Positions 1 through 8,930 of a DNA stretch of 64,000 nt are shown piece by piece. This DNA comes from Chitinophaga sp. H8. GTDB taxonomy: Bacteria; Bacteroidota; Bacteroidia; Chitinophagales; Chitinophagaceae. The stretch covers positions 1,860,001 through 1,924,000 of the forward strand of contig NZ_JBEXAC010000001.1 in the NCBI RefSeq assembly GCF_040567655.1. The letters run 5' to 3'. The notes under the pieces were generated by a model. The model made no database searches. It was not told where the DNA came from and saw only the letters and a program-made list of their open reading frames with translations. Made by a program: the position numbers and the translations under genes. The stretch's first letter is position 1, and each line of letters opens with the position of its first letter.

Positions 1-158
1 TGAAGCGCCTGAATCAGGAAGACCGCTTTAAAAAGACATTACAGCGCATCTATAAAGGAGAAACCTATACGCTGGAGCCTGGTTCTCCAAGATACGTATT
101 ACCTATTGCACCAAAAATATTGCTGCTAAACCCCAATATTACACAAAACCCCCGGTAG
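1..158 (+). CDS. SusD/RagB-family outer-membrane lipoprotein, C-terminal end only
   Basis: Reading frame 3 is open from the left edge to a TAG at 156-158 and gives about 51 residues. The tail reads RYVLPIAPKILLLNPNITQ followed by NPR. A terminal stretch of the form Y(V/F)xPIPxxE(L/I)xxNPNxxQNPG is characteristic of the C-terminus of SusD/RagB lipoproteins, which sit on the cell surface and deliver glycans or peptides to a SusC partner. The rest of the gene and its presumed SusC lie outside the window. The amidohydrolase starts 52 nt downstream on the same strand, so the three genes may be cotranscribed. Family assignment rests on this short tail only. Confidence 0.72.
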   Translation, partial: KRLNQEDRFKKTLQRIYKGETYTLEPGSPRYVLPIAPKILLLNPNITQNPR

Positions 159-210
159 GAAAAGAATAAGATAATGAAACTGCGAAGTATAGTCGCATAA
201 AACGGAAAAC

Positions 211-1485
211 ATGAAAAGAAAGTCATTGATACTACTGCTCACCGGGGTGATGGCCTGCTCTTCCTGGAGCTTGGCGCAACAAAAGCGGGGTCTTCTGTTA
301 AAGGATGCTACTATTGTGGATGGAGATGCTTTTATGAAACCCCGAAAAGGCTCCCTGTTAATTAAAGATGGGGTAATTGCCGGTGTTTTTATTGGTAATG
401 ACCAACTTCCGAAGGAAGTAGACAGCGTGGTAGATTGCAAGGGGAAGTATATCACACCGGGGTTGATAGATGGCCACGTCCACCTGGCAACAGGTGACTT
501 GAGCGATCGGAAAAAAGCCATGGACGGTATAGAAAAGGTATTGGCCAATATGTTGCGCCATGGTATTACTACCGTCAGGGATATGGCAGGGGATGCCGTG
601 ACACTGGCAGCCTATAAAAGAGCATCAGAATGGCAGCAGATACCTGCACCGGCTATTTTCTATGCTGCGCAGTTTGCCGGACCATCTTACTTTGAAATGG
701 TAAAGCGTCCCGGAGATATAAATGGAAATGCACTTTTGGGTGCTACTCCCTGGTATTGCAGCATCACAGATACGACCAATATTGAGTTGGCTATTGCAGC
801 TGCCAAAGGAGCAGGGGTATCGGGGATCAAGGTATATGCGGATCTTTCTGCAGCACAGATCCTGGCCATCACCAAAGCTGCACATGCACAGGGAATACAG
901 GTATGGAGCCATGCGGCGGTATTTCCTGCCAAACCATCTGCTGTGGCAAAAGCAGGGGTAAACAGCATGTCCCATAGTAATGACCTTATTTTTGAACAGC
1001 TGGCCGGAGATACAATTGAGATAGGTAATGCCTGGGAACAGGTATACAAAGGACTGAAAGCTGATTGGGCCAAACAGGATAAACTGCTGTTGGAGATGAA
1101 AGCCAATGGAACTTTCCTGGATGCTACCGTATTTCATGCAGAGAATAATAAGATGGTAAATGCAGTATTGATTACTGCCAGAGCTCACCAATTGGGAGTG
1201 AAGATCGTTGCTGGTACAGACTGGATATACCCGGAAGAAAATGCACCGGTACCTCTGTTGGATGAACTGCTGGTGCTGGCAAAAAAGTGTGGAATGTCTA
1301 ATAGCGAGGTACTGCAGAGTGTTACCCTGAATAATGCCCGTGTAACAGGTTTACAGGACCGGGGAGCAGTTAAAAAAGGCTTACGGGCAGATCTGTTGCT
1401 GATCGATGGTGATCCTTTAAAGGATTTATCGTTTCTTTTTTCACCCTCACTGGTCATGAAAGCCGGTAAGATTTATAAATACTAA
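211..1485 (+). CDS. Secreted amidohydrolase-superfamily metal-dependent hydrolase
   Basis: A 424-residue protein with an N-terminal signal peptide (about residues 1-22, ending SLAQ). It has the amidohydrolase TIM-barrel signature: a short beta-sandwich start (KDATIVDG), the metal-binding HxH at H89/H91 in LIDGHVH, a lysine in GIKVYAD (K207), H234 and H255 as later ligands, and D337 in AGTDW. The C-terminal GLRADLLLIDGDP strand pair is typical of imidazolonepropionase-like and prolidase-like members. The substrate cannot be read from sequence; a peptide- or cyclic amide-derived one is plausible in the periplasm. It follows a SusD-like gene and precedes a TlpA-like gene by 5 nt, suggesting one nutrient-processing operon. 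Confidence 0.88.
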   Translation: MKRKSLILLLTGVMACSSWSLAQQKRGLLLKDATIVDGDAFMKPRKGSLLIKDGVIAGVFIGNDQLPKEVDSVVDCKGKYITPGLIDGHVHLATGDLSDRKKAMDGIEKVLANMLRHGITTVRDMAGDAVTLAAYKRASEWQQIPAPAIFYAAQFAGPSYFEMVKRPGDINGNALLGATPWYCSITDTTNIELAIAAAKGAGVSGIKVYADLSAAQILAITKAAHAQGIQVWSHAAVFPAKPSAVAKAGVNSMSHSNDLIFEQLAGDTIEIGNAWEQVYKGLKADWAKQDKLLLEMKANGTFLDATVFHAENNKMVNAVLITARAHQLGVKIVAGTDWIYPEENAPVPLLDELLVLAKKCGMSNSEVLQSVTLNNARVTGLQDRGAVKKGLRADLLLIDGDPLKDLSFLFSPSLVMKAGKIYKY

Positions 1486-1490
1486 TAGCT

Positions 1491-2591
1491 ATGGATAATC
1501 CATATCGTATTTTAGGAAAGGCGTTGCTGGGTAGTTATATGTTGTGCAGTACTTTTTTAGTACACGCACAAACTATTCGTGTAAGCGGCAGTGTTGCCGG
1601 GAAACCGGATGGTACAAAAGTATATCTCTATGCCGACAGCAGTATGCGTAAAGCATTAGATAGTAGTATACTTACGGCTGGCAGGTTTGATTATTCGGCG
1701 GTACCTTCCGGTAGTATTTATAAAGTTAGGGTGGCAAAGTCGTATCAGGATGCATTGTTTATAACAGAAGGAGTTCCGGTAGAAATCAGTATTGATGGCA
1801 AGGCAATGACGGTGAAGGGAGGGCCGCTGCAACAACGGCTGGAGGAATATGAACAATTATCTCTCCGGCATCAGGCCGAATGGCAAAGGGTAAATCCTTT
1901 ACTGGAGGCGGCTGGAGATGACCTCAAAAAGAAAGAAGCCTTACTACCGGTAACCAATAAAATCTTCATCCAACAGCTGGAAGATAATCTGCAACAAGTA
2001 AAAGCGAATGCCGGTAACCTGCTGGGGGGCTATATTGCGGGCCGGAATGCCTACGCCTGGAGATTGGAAGACCTGGACACTTTAATTCCCTGGTTAAAAA
2101 CTGGGCATACCCCCGCTTATTATCTGGACCCCCTGCTTAGAAAACAAGCAGAACTAAAGGCTACTGTGATAACAGGATTACCGGCTGCTGATTTTACTTT
2201 GAAAACACCAGCTGGTAAGCAAATTAACCTGTTCAGGGAATTGGCACAGCATAAGTATGTGCTCATTGATTTCTGGGCTTCCTGGTGCGCACCTTGCCGT
2301 GCGGGCAACAAAGAATTAAAGCCGGTTTATGACCGTTTTCGTAAAAAAGGATTTGAGATTATCTCTATCTCTTTTGATACTGATCCTGCAAAATGGAAGA
2401 AAGCATTGCAGGAAGATGGCATTCCCTGGAAACAGGTGATCCTGCCGGAGAATTTCAAAAGTGAACTGGCTGCTTATTATAAAGTATCGTCTTTACCTAC
2501 AACTTTCCTGATAGACAACACCCAGCAAGTCATCGATCAGAAAATGACGCATGAACAACTGGAAACATTCCTGGAAGCAAGCCTTAAATAA
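1491..2591 (+). CDS. TlpA-like thiol-disulfide oxidoreductase with N-terminal DUF4369-type domain
   Basis: A 366-residue exported protein. The signal peptide spans about residues 1-27. Residues about 28-125 form a beta-rich region of the DUF4369 kind, followed by a helical linker. Residues about 230-366 are a thioredoxin/AhpC-TSA fold. The redox motif is WCAPC with cysteines C266 and C269, inside FWASWCAPCR, and the cis-proline segment is SSLPTTFLID. Such proteins keep periplasmic or surface proteins reduced in Bacteroidota and often sit in nutrient-acquisition operons. It begins 5 nt after the amidohydrolase stop, so translational coupling is likely. Confidence 0.9.
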   Translation: MDNPYRILGKALLGSYMLCSTFLVHAQTIRVSGSVAGKPDGTKVYLYADSSMRKALDSSILTAGRFDYSAVPSGSIYKVRVAKSYQDALFITEGVPVEISIDGKAMTVKGGPLQQRLEEYEQLSLRHQAEWQRVNPLLEAAGDDLKKKEALLPVTNKIFIQQLEDNLQQVKANAGNLLGGYIAGRNAYAWRLEDLDTLIPWLKTGHTPAYYLDPLLRKQAELKATVITGLPAADFTLKTPAGKQINLFRELAQHKYVLIDFWASWCAPCRAGNKELKPVYDRFRKKGFEIISISFDTDPAKWKKALQEDGIPWKQVILPENFKSELAAYYKVSSLPTTFLIDNTQQVIDQKMTHEQLETFLEASLK

Positions 2592-2602
2592 GGTTTGCTT
2601 CC
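2573..2602. terminator. Hairpin at the end of the TlpA-like gene
   Basis: GGAAGCAAGCCTTA pairs with TAAGGTTTGCTTCC across a two-base loop, with one G-T type mismatch. The arm overlaps the TlpA stop codon. It lies between convergent genes, so it could serve both, but neither side has a clean T-run. Treat as a possible weak or factor-dependent terminator. Confidence 0.4.
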
Positions 2603-2663
2603 TGTATGTAAAATGATGACAGCTAAGAGGAGAAGAGATTAAACATGCAAATAGGGGTTTACT

Positions 2664-3413
2664 TTATGCAAACCATCCATAGATATCTGCTAATTGTAAT
2701 GCCTGTTTGTCGGGGCCGGTAATATCCCGGGTTATTTTTCCTTCCTGCATATGGAGCAGCCGGTTGCCATAGTGTTGCGCATCTTTAAGATTATGGGTGA
2801 TAAAAATAGCGGTAAGCCGGTATTGATCTATGAGCTTTTGGGCAGTGGTCATCACTACCGCTGCACTCCTCGGGTCCAGTGCAGCAGTAGGTTCATCCAA
2901 TAATAACACTTCAGTATGGTCCATTACACTCATCACCAATGTGAGTGCCTGCCGTTGGCCACCGGAGAGTGTACCCATCGGCTGCAGGAGTTTGTTTTCC
3001 AATCCCATACCTAACTCTGCAATTTTATCCCGGACTGTATTTTTGAATTTGTCGTTAATACCAATGCGTAATTTTTTACTGCTGGTGCGCAATGCTGCCA
3101 GCCGGAAATTATCCAATATCGTAAGATCAGGTGCCGTGCCGCTTAATGGGTTTTGAAATACCCGGGCTATCCATTGGCTTCTTTTATAATCAGGTACATG
3201 GGTGACATTTCGTCCATTAATGTGAATCTGCCCCTGTGTGGGGAATTCCGCCCCTGCAATAATATTGAATAGGGTGGTTTTACCAGAGCCATTGGCGCCA
3301 ATGATAACCACAAAATCCTGATCAGCTACGGTAAGGGATATATTCTGCAGTGCACTTACCTGGTTTGCAGTACCCTTATTAAAGGTTTTATCTAACTGTT
3401 GTAATGCGATCAT
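2664..3413 (-). CDS. ABC importer ATP-binding protein (COG1101/TrpZ type)
   Basis: A 249-residue ABC ATPase. Walker A is GANGSGKTT (residues 39-47), the signature is LSGGQ (149-153), Walker B is LLLDEP (170-175), and the H-loop histidine lies in FITHNLKDA. The Q-loop FQNPLSGTAPDLTI resembles the COG1101 group that pairs with COG4120 permeases and COG2984 binding proteins. Its start overlaps the permease stop by 4 nt (ATGA). It is the last gene of a three-gene minus-strand operon that supplies all three components of an importer. Confidence 0.9.
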   Translation of the reverse strand: MIALQQLDKTFNKGTANQVSALQNISLTVADQDFVVIIGANGSGKTTLFNIIAGAEFPTQGQIHINGRNVTHVPDYKRSQWIARVFQNPLSGTAPDLTILDNFRLAALRTSSKKLRIGINDKFKNTVRDKIAELGMGLENKLLQPMGTLSGGQRQALTLVMSVMDHTEVLLLDEPTAALDPRSAAVVMTTAQKLIDQYRLTAIFITHNLKDAQHYGNRLLHMQEGKITRDITGPDKQALQLADIYGWFA

Positions 3414-4270
3414 GCCGTTCTTTTCAGCTTTAAAGCAGGAATAGCTACTATGGCCAGTACAAAAATGGCCGTAACCAGTTTAAGTAAATTAGGATCTACA
3501 CCGATGGATAACGTAAACGCCAGTACCAGCTGAAAAAGAATGCTCCCCAGCATTACTGCTGCCAGTTGCAGCCATAGCCGGTTCACCTTCAGTAATGAGA
3601 TCAGGGCATCGCCTATCAATACTGCGCCTAATCCTACAATCACAATGCCTATGCCCATATTGATATCTGTAAACCCCTGGTATTGACTCATCAGAAAACC
3701 ACTCAGTGCTGTCAAGGCATTGGCAATAGATAAGCCGATGATTTTCATGCGGTTTACATTGATACCAGAAGCTTTGCTCATAGTAGGGCTATTACCGGTA
3801 GCCCGCATAGCAATACCAAAGTCTGTCTTTAAGATATAGCCTATAACTATTGCTATGACGCCTGCAAATACCACGCATATCAGCAGATCAGTAACCGTGC
3901 TTTGCGGAAGCCAGTTGAAAATACCAGCTATATCCAGCAGGGGAAGATTGGATCTGCCCAATAGGGTAAGATTAATAGAATAAAGGCCTGTCATCACCAA
4001 TATGCCTGCCAGCAGGGCATCAATCTTAAACCGGGTATGAATAATGCCGGTAAGTGCTCCGGCAATGGCTCCCGCGAGTATGACCACGGGAATGGTCAGT
4101 GCTACCGGCCAGTGAAGGGTAAGAACAATGGCTGTTACCACTGCGCCAAGCGTATAGCTGCCATCCGTTGTAATATCCGGGATCCTGAATATTTTCATGG
4201 AAATAAAAATGCCTAATGCCATCAGCGAAAGACATAATCCTGATATCAGTGCCGTGAGATAAAATGTCAT
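3410..4270 (-). CDS. ABC importer permease (COG4120/TrpY type)
   Basis: A 286-residue integral membrane protein with eight or nine hydrophobic segments, of the LivH/BPD_transp_2 type. The stretch FRIPDITTDGSYTLGA near the N-terminus is characteristic of these permeases. Its ATG shares one base with the stop of the upstream binding-protein gene (TAATG), and its 3' end overlaps the ATPase gene. The transported ligand is not evident. Family members handle tryptophan, tyrosine or other small organics. Confidence 0.9.
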   Translation of the reverse strand: MTFYLTALISGLCLSLMALGIFISMKIFRIPDITTDGSYTLGAVVTAIVLTLHWPVALTIPVVILAGAIAGALTGIIHTRFKIDALLAGILVMTGLYSINLTLLGRSNLPLLDIAGIFNWLPQSTVTDLLICVVFAGVIAIVIGYILKTDFGIAMRATGNSPTMSKASGINVNRMKIIGLSIANALTALSGFLMSQYQGFTDINMGIGIVIVGLGAVLIGDALISLLKVNRLWLQLAAVMLGSILFQLVLAFTLSIGVDPNLLKLVTAIFVLAIVAIPALKLKRTA

Positions 4271-5247
4271 TATTGAACAGGTTCAAAATTAGCAGGAACA
4301 GAGATGTTGAATTGTCGGGCAGCCGTTGGGTTATATACCCGTTTACGGACTTGTACCATTTGCCAGGTCATCCCGGCGGCAGATTTTTGTTTTAAGAACT
4401 GCGCTGCCTGTTCTCCTGCCTGGTACCCCCATTGGTAAATATCGGCTCCATAGGCAGCTACTGCTCCCCTGGTAACTAGTCCGGCTTCACTGGTAAATAC
4501 AGGTACCTTGGCTTCATTACAGGCCTTGATGATGGTTTCAAAGGAGGCAAATACGGTATTATCTGGGTTTGCAAAGAAAGCGTCAATACCCTTATTCAAC
4601 AGGGAGCGGGTAACAAGCTGTACATCAGCAGAAGTATTTACCGGCAGGGATATCATATTGATATGCAGTTTGTCAGCCAGTGCTTTGATCCGGTCAAGCG
4701 CTTCGGTCGACTGTGGTTCCGACTGGTTATAGATCATACCTACGGTTAAAACATCTTTCTTCGGCTTTACCAGCTGAGGAATCAGGGCAAAAGAGGTATC
4801 TATATATTCCAGGTTTTCACCTACACCCAGTAAATTGGCAGGTGCTTTTCCCTGGGCATCTATTACTTTCATCAGCTGAGGCTCAGGAGCCACCATCATA
4901 AATACCGGTATTTCATGCGTGTTCTGTATAGCCGTGATCGTTGACAAAGAAGGGCTGGATGCAATCAGGTCTACCTTTTCCGCAATAAAATATTTCACGA
5001 TCTGGGTGAGGGTAGGGATATTGCCCTGTGCATTCCGGTATATAATTTCTACGGTATGATCTTTTTCACTAAAGCCATTTTTTTGCAGGGCAGCAATAAA
5101 GCCTGTCTTAGCCTGTGCTATGGTATTGTCTTCAAAAGCGTCCACAAAGCCAATCACAGGTACGCCTTTCTTTTTATCTGCACCACTCTGGCAGCTGCAT
5201 GCTGCTATTAGAATAAGTAACCAGCCATATGCTCTCATGTGATTCAT
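4270..5247 (-). CDS. ABC importer substrate-binding lipoprotein (COG2984/TrpX type)
   Basis: A 325-residue lipoprotein. The N-terminus ends in a lipobox (LIAAC) near residue 17, followed by a polar linker. The rest fits the ABC_sub_bind (PF04392) periplasmic-binding fold: PVIGFVDAFEDNTIAQA near the start, DLIASSPSLSTITA, and GIDAFFANPDNTVF. First gene of the binding protein-permease-ATPase operon. It is divergent from the histidine kinase gene, with about 100 nt between the starts. Ligand is unknown. Confidence 0.88.
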   Translation of the reverse strand: MNHMRAYGWLLILIAACSCQSGADKKKGVPVIGFVDAFEDNTIAQAKTGFIAALQKNGFSEKDHTVEIIYRNAQGNIPTLTQIVKYFIAEKVDLIASSPSLSTITAIQNTHEIPVFMMVAPEPQLMKVIDAQGKAPANLLGVGENLEYIDTSFALIPQLVKPKKDVLTVGMIYNQSEPQSTEALDRIKALADKLHINMISLPVNTSADVQLVTRSLLNKGIDAFFANPDNTVFASFETIIKACNEAKVPVFTSEAGLVTRGAVAAYGADIYQWGYQAGEQAAQFLKQKSAAGMTWQMVQVRKRVYNPTAARQFNISVPANFEPVQ

Positions 5248-5350
5248 TTTGGGTAAAATTAAATCATTTTTGTCCCATTTTTAAGCTGTTTTGTCACATT
5301 TCAATGATCTGGCCCTCAGGGAATAGTATCATTGTGTTCAAATCCATGCC

Positions 5351-6871
5351 ATGAATAAATTGACAAAAATAGAAGGATGGGTAGCAACGGGAATCTTTCT
5401 GTTGATCCTGTTTCCTTTAATATCAGAAGGAGTTACCCACGATGTGTTTTCATTACAGCGCTGGTACGGAAACAATTTTGCTGCACATCATCAGGTATTC
5501 GACTACTATATTAATTATCTGTTGCCCAGGCTCGCTAATGTGACCGTTGTTTATGGGGCATTTATGTTCCTGAATACCTTTATTGTGCCCCGCTTTATTG
5601 ATCAGCATCGGTATGCAGAAGGTTTGCTGTTGTGTATTCCGGTCGCAGGTGTTGTGTTTTTAGTGATGCTGGTTGCCTACTCCTACCAGGATGCCTGGCT
5701 ATATGGGCTCTATGATACCATTAAGGGAGCACATATGCATATGGCCAAGGCTGCATTCAATAATACCATATTTTACTGCATTATCTATATTACTTATTAT
5801 TTAGTGAGGCGTTTGTATCTGCTACAGATACATGGCAGGTTGATCAGCAGTCCTCAAACAATTTATTTGCTGAAAGAAATCGGGTTGGTGGTGGCCGTCT
5901 GGTGTTTACTGCTAGTGGTGACTATCGGCCAGGAGTTGTGGTTCCTGCAGCGTATCCTATTGTGGGTAGTGCCTTTTTATGTGATTATATATTTTCTATG
6001 GCACTATTGGCTATTACCCCGCTATGATAAACACAAAAACAAAAATACCCTGTACTGGCAAACGTTTCTGGTGTCTGTATTATTGGGTCTTGTATTCCTG
6101 AAATTATTCACGATGGGGCGATGGATGGGGCCGGAAAGAGTGGCCATTTTTGTGGCGATGGCAGCTACCATAGAATTGCTGGTAGTATTGCCATTGGGCT
6201 GGTGGCGGCATTACAGAATCAAGTCGCGTGCTGCTATGGTACGTCATTTACGTGCAGAGCTGGGGCAGTCAACAGCCAATCTGGACTTTCTGCGCTCCCA
6301 GATCAATCCGCACTTTCTTTTTAATGCACTTAATACGCTTTATGGTACCTCCTTGCAGGAAAATGCACCTCGTACCAGTGAAGGGATTCAACAGTTAGGC
6401 GATATCATGCGTTTTATGCTGCATGAAAATAACCGGGACAAAATCCCCTTGAGCAAGGAAGTCGCTTACCTGCATAATTATATTTCCCTGCAGCGGCTGC
6501 GTATACAAACATCTCCTGATATACAGATCGATATTGATATCGCTGCCTATGATGGCGGCCTGGAAATAGCTCCTATGCTATTGATCCCTTTTATTGAAAA
6601 TGCATTTAAGTATGGTATCAGCCTGCGGAATAAATCCAGAATCTCTGTATCATTTTATTGTGAGGCCGGGAAAATCTATTTTGATGTGTCAAATACTATT
6701 CATCCAAAGCCAGAGGGAGATACCGAACCCGAAAGAACAGGTATAGGCCTGGAAAATGTAAAACAACGGCTTTCCCTGTTATATCCGGGCAGGCATGAAT
6801 TAACGATCCGTCAGTCTGCTTCTGAATTTTTTGTACACCTGACCATAGATACTGATAGCCCAAATGTATAA
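5351..6871 (+). CDS. Membrane sensor histidine kinase, LytS/YehU type
   Basis: A 506-residue protein with roughly eight transmembrane helices in residues 10-290. The cytoplasmic His_kinase (PF06580) domain has the phosphoacceptor H321 in SQINPHFLFNALNTLYG. A HATPase region follows, with the N-box at LLIPFIENAFKYG and a G-box at GIGLENVKQRL. Kinases of this class partner with LytTR response regulators, and one lies two genes downstream (8102-8800). The stop overlaps the start of the DUF4407 gene by 8 nt, so the genes are probably cotranscribed. The sensed signal is unknown. The absence of a large periplasmic loop suggests a membrane-embedded or small-molecule cue. Confidence 0.9.
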   Translation: MNKLTKIEGWVATGIFLLILFPLISEGVTHDVFSLQRWYGNNFAAHHQVFDYYINYLLPRLANVTVVYGAFMFLNTFIVPRFIDQHRYAEGLLLCIPVAGVVFLVMLVAYSYQDAWLYGLYDTIKGAHMHMAKAAFNNTIFYCIIYITYYLVRRLYLLQIHGRLISSPQTIYLLKEIGLVVAVWCLLLVVTIGQELWFLQRILLWVVPFYVIIYFLWHYWLLPRYDKHKNKNTLYWQTFLVSVLLGLVFLKLFTMGRWMGPERVAIFVAMAATIELLVVLPLGWWRHYRIKSRAAMVRHLRAELGQSTANLDFLRSQINPHFLFNALNTLYGTSLQENAPRTSEGIQQLGDIMRFMLHENNRDKIPLSKEVAYLHNYISLQRLRIQTSPDIQIDIDIAAYDGGLEIAPMLLIPFIENAFKYGISLRNKSRISVSFYCEAGKIYFDVSNTIHPKPEGDTEPERTGIGLENVKQRLSLLYPGRHELTIRQSASEFFVHLTIDTDSPNV

Positions 6872-8054
6872 GATGAAACAACAAGTGCCAGCACCAGCAG
6901 TAGATAATACGAGCCGCTTTTTATGGTGGATGGCTGCTGCCGATACCCAAACACTGAAAGATTGCCGTGCCGACCGGGAGCGGTACCGCATTATTGGTAC
7001 TGCCGTATTGATCACCTGGATGTTTGCGACCCTATCCTGGGGCTACTTTTTTTCAACCGTAGTGGAAGATGATTTATTAGTAGGTCTGCTGGCGCTTTTC
7101 TTTGGATTCGCCATATTGTCCATTGACAGAAGTCTTATTGCTGCCATGACCAGAAAGCATGGCCGACAGGCCATAGCACCTGCGGTATTCAGAATGTTGC
7201 TGGCCATCACCATTGGATTATTCATTTCACAACCTGTCGTATTAATGCTGTTTAAGAAAGACATTCAGGCACAGATGGCTATCAACAAACAGACAAAAAT
7301 GGACGCATTCAAAGCACAGCTGGCTGCCTCATCAGCAGATCTTAAAATGGCATTGGAGCAGCAACAAACCTTTTTACAGAATGAGTTGAAAAAACAGCAG
7401 ACACAAGTGAAGGCATATAAGGATGGTTATATTCAGGAAACAGATGGTACTGGCGGTTCCGGGAAGATAGGGGCGTCTGAAATTGCCAGGATAAAAAAGA
7501 ATGAGTATCTGAAAGCAGAAGGAGAATGGCTGGCATTGGAAGGAAAAATACAGCCACAGCTGGAAGAGTTGTCCACCCGGTTAAAACAACTGGCGGATCA
7601 AAATCAGCAAAAGGAAAAAGCGTATGCTGCCACCCTTACGGATGGATTTCTGACACAGGTAACAGCATTAAATGACCTGATGACCCAAAACAATGCCCTG
7701 AGATTACGGTATCGCCTGGTGGTATTTATCATTACGCTTATTGAGATTTTACCACTGCTGAGTAAACTGCTGATGCCTAAAGGGGAGTATGAGGAGATGG
7801 TAGCCTGTAATGTGGCAGCGGATGTAGCTGCCTGCCAGCTTAATATGGAACATACCATGTGGTTGCAGGAGTATTTTCATGAAACGGCAGCACAGCAGGA
7901 TAAAGAACTGGTAGATCGCATTTTTAGTATGACAGCGGATATGCGGCAGCAGCAGGCTGGAGAAGTAGTGAAAAGCTGGAATGAAACAAACGGCAAGCAG
8001 TACCAGACTTTATGGAATAATGCCCGGAAATCGCTCTTCATTCATAAAGTCTGA
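6864..8054 (+). CDS. DUF4407 membrane protein with coiled coil
   Basis: A 396-residue protein. FLWWMAAADTQTLKDCRADR at the N-terminus is typical of DUF4407. Transmembrane segments lie at about 46-70, 73-95 and 107-130, followed by a long charged coiled coil (about 135-275, rich in Q, K, E), a fourth transmembrane segment (about 280-305) and a cytoplasmic tail. No enzymatic motif is visible. It sits between the kinase and regulator genes of a LytS/LytTR-type pair, overlapping the kinase by 8 nt, so a signalling accessory role is a reasonable inference. An ATG at 6873 is an alternative start. Confidence 0.85.
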   Translation: MYKMKQQVPAPAVDNTSRFLWWMAAADTQTLKDCRADRERYRIIGTAVLITWMFATLSWGYFFSTVVEDDLLVGLLALFFGFAILSIDRSLIAAMTRKHGRQAIAPAVFRMLLAITIGLFISQPVVLMLFKKDIQAQMAINKQTKMDAFKAQLAASSADLKMALEQQQTFLQNELKKQQTQVKAYKDGYIQETDGTGGSGKIGASEIARIKKNEYLKAEGEWLALEGKIQPQLEELSTRLKQLADQNQQKEKAYAATLTDGFLTQVTALNDLMTQNNALRLRYRLVVFIITLIEILPLLSKLLMPKGEYEEMVACNVAADVAACQLNMEHTMWLQEYFHETAAQQDKELVDRIFSMTADMRQQQAGEVVKSWNETNGKQYQTLWNNARKSLFIHKV

Positions 8055-8101
8055 AGCCAGGCAATTATGATTATATTTAACCGTTCAAATCATCCACCTG
8101 T

Positions 8102-8800
8102 ATGATGACTGCCATTGGTATAGATGATGAGCCGGTAGCTCTGGAAGTAATAAAAGCCCATGCGGCTAAAGTACCTTTTATGGAATTGAAAGGGTTATTT
8201 ACCAATGCTTTCCAGGCGCTGGATTATTTAAGGAAAGAAAAAGTAGATGTCCTGTTCCTGGATATAAAAATGCCCGATGTGACAGGTATAGAATTACTCA
8301 AAAGTTTGCCGGATCCTCCTCTGGTAGTTTTTACAACCGCTTATTCAGAACACGCTGTTCACAGTTTTGAACTGGATGCTATAGACTATCTTTTAAAGCC
8401 TTTCTCGCTGGCAAGGTTTCTGAAAGCCTGTAATAAAGTACATGCTTATTTACAATTGAAACAGGAAAAAATACCTGTGAATATACCGGAATTTATCTTT
8501 ATTAAAAGCGGATATGATCAGATACGGATATTGCTCAATGAGATCCTCTATCTGGAAAGCGCGGGAAACTATGTTAATTTTATACTAAAAGACCGTAAGC
8601 TGCTTTCCCGTCTTTCAATGAATGAAGCCAGCCAATTATTACCAGAAAGCCTTTTTACCCGTATCCATCGTTCTTTTATTGTATCAAACCAACAGATAAG
8701 CAAGATTGACCGTACGTCCGTATGGATCGGGAACGTGCAGGTACCAGTAGGGTCAGCTTATGCAGAGGAAGTAGGGAAAATATGGCAGGGGCCTGCCTGA
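8102..8800 (+). CDS. LytTR-family response regulator
   Basis: A 232-residue two-domain regulator. The receiver domain has the acidic pair D8/D9, phosphoacceptor D54 in DVLFLDIKMPD and the conserved K99 in DYLLKPF. The C-terminal LytTR DNA-binding domain covers about 127-228 (FIKSGYDQIRILLNEILYLE, RIHRSFIVS). It is the output partner of the histidine kinase encoded at 5351-6871, separated only by the DUF4407 gene. LytTR domains bind short direct repeats; no obvious site pair was located here. Confidence 0.93.
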   Translation: MMTAIGIDDEPVALEVIKAHAAKVPFMELKGLFTNAFQALDYLRKEKVDVLFLDIKMPDVTGIELLKSLPDPPLVVFTTAYSEHAVHSFELDAIDYLLKPFSLARFLKACNKVHAYLQLKQEKIPVNIPEFIFIKSGYDQIRILLNEILYLESAGNYVNFILKDRKLLSRLSMNEASQLLPESLFTRIHRSFIVSNQQISKIDRTSVWIGNVQVPVGSAYAEEVGKIWQGPA

Positions 8801-8930
8801 GTAGTTATATGTGATATATTCCTTATATTGCAATGGGATGATTACCTGGAAAGATATTCATGCTGCAATAAATGAGGTATAGGGGGGAAGCCCTAATATT
8901 CCGTCTTATACTAAAGGATTGTATTTGCCT

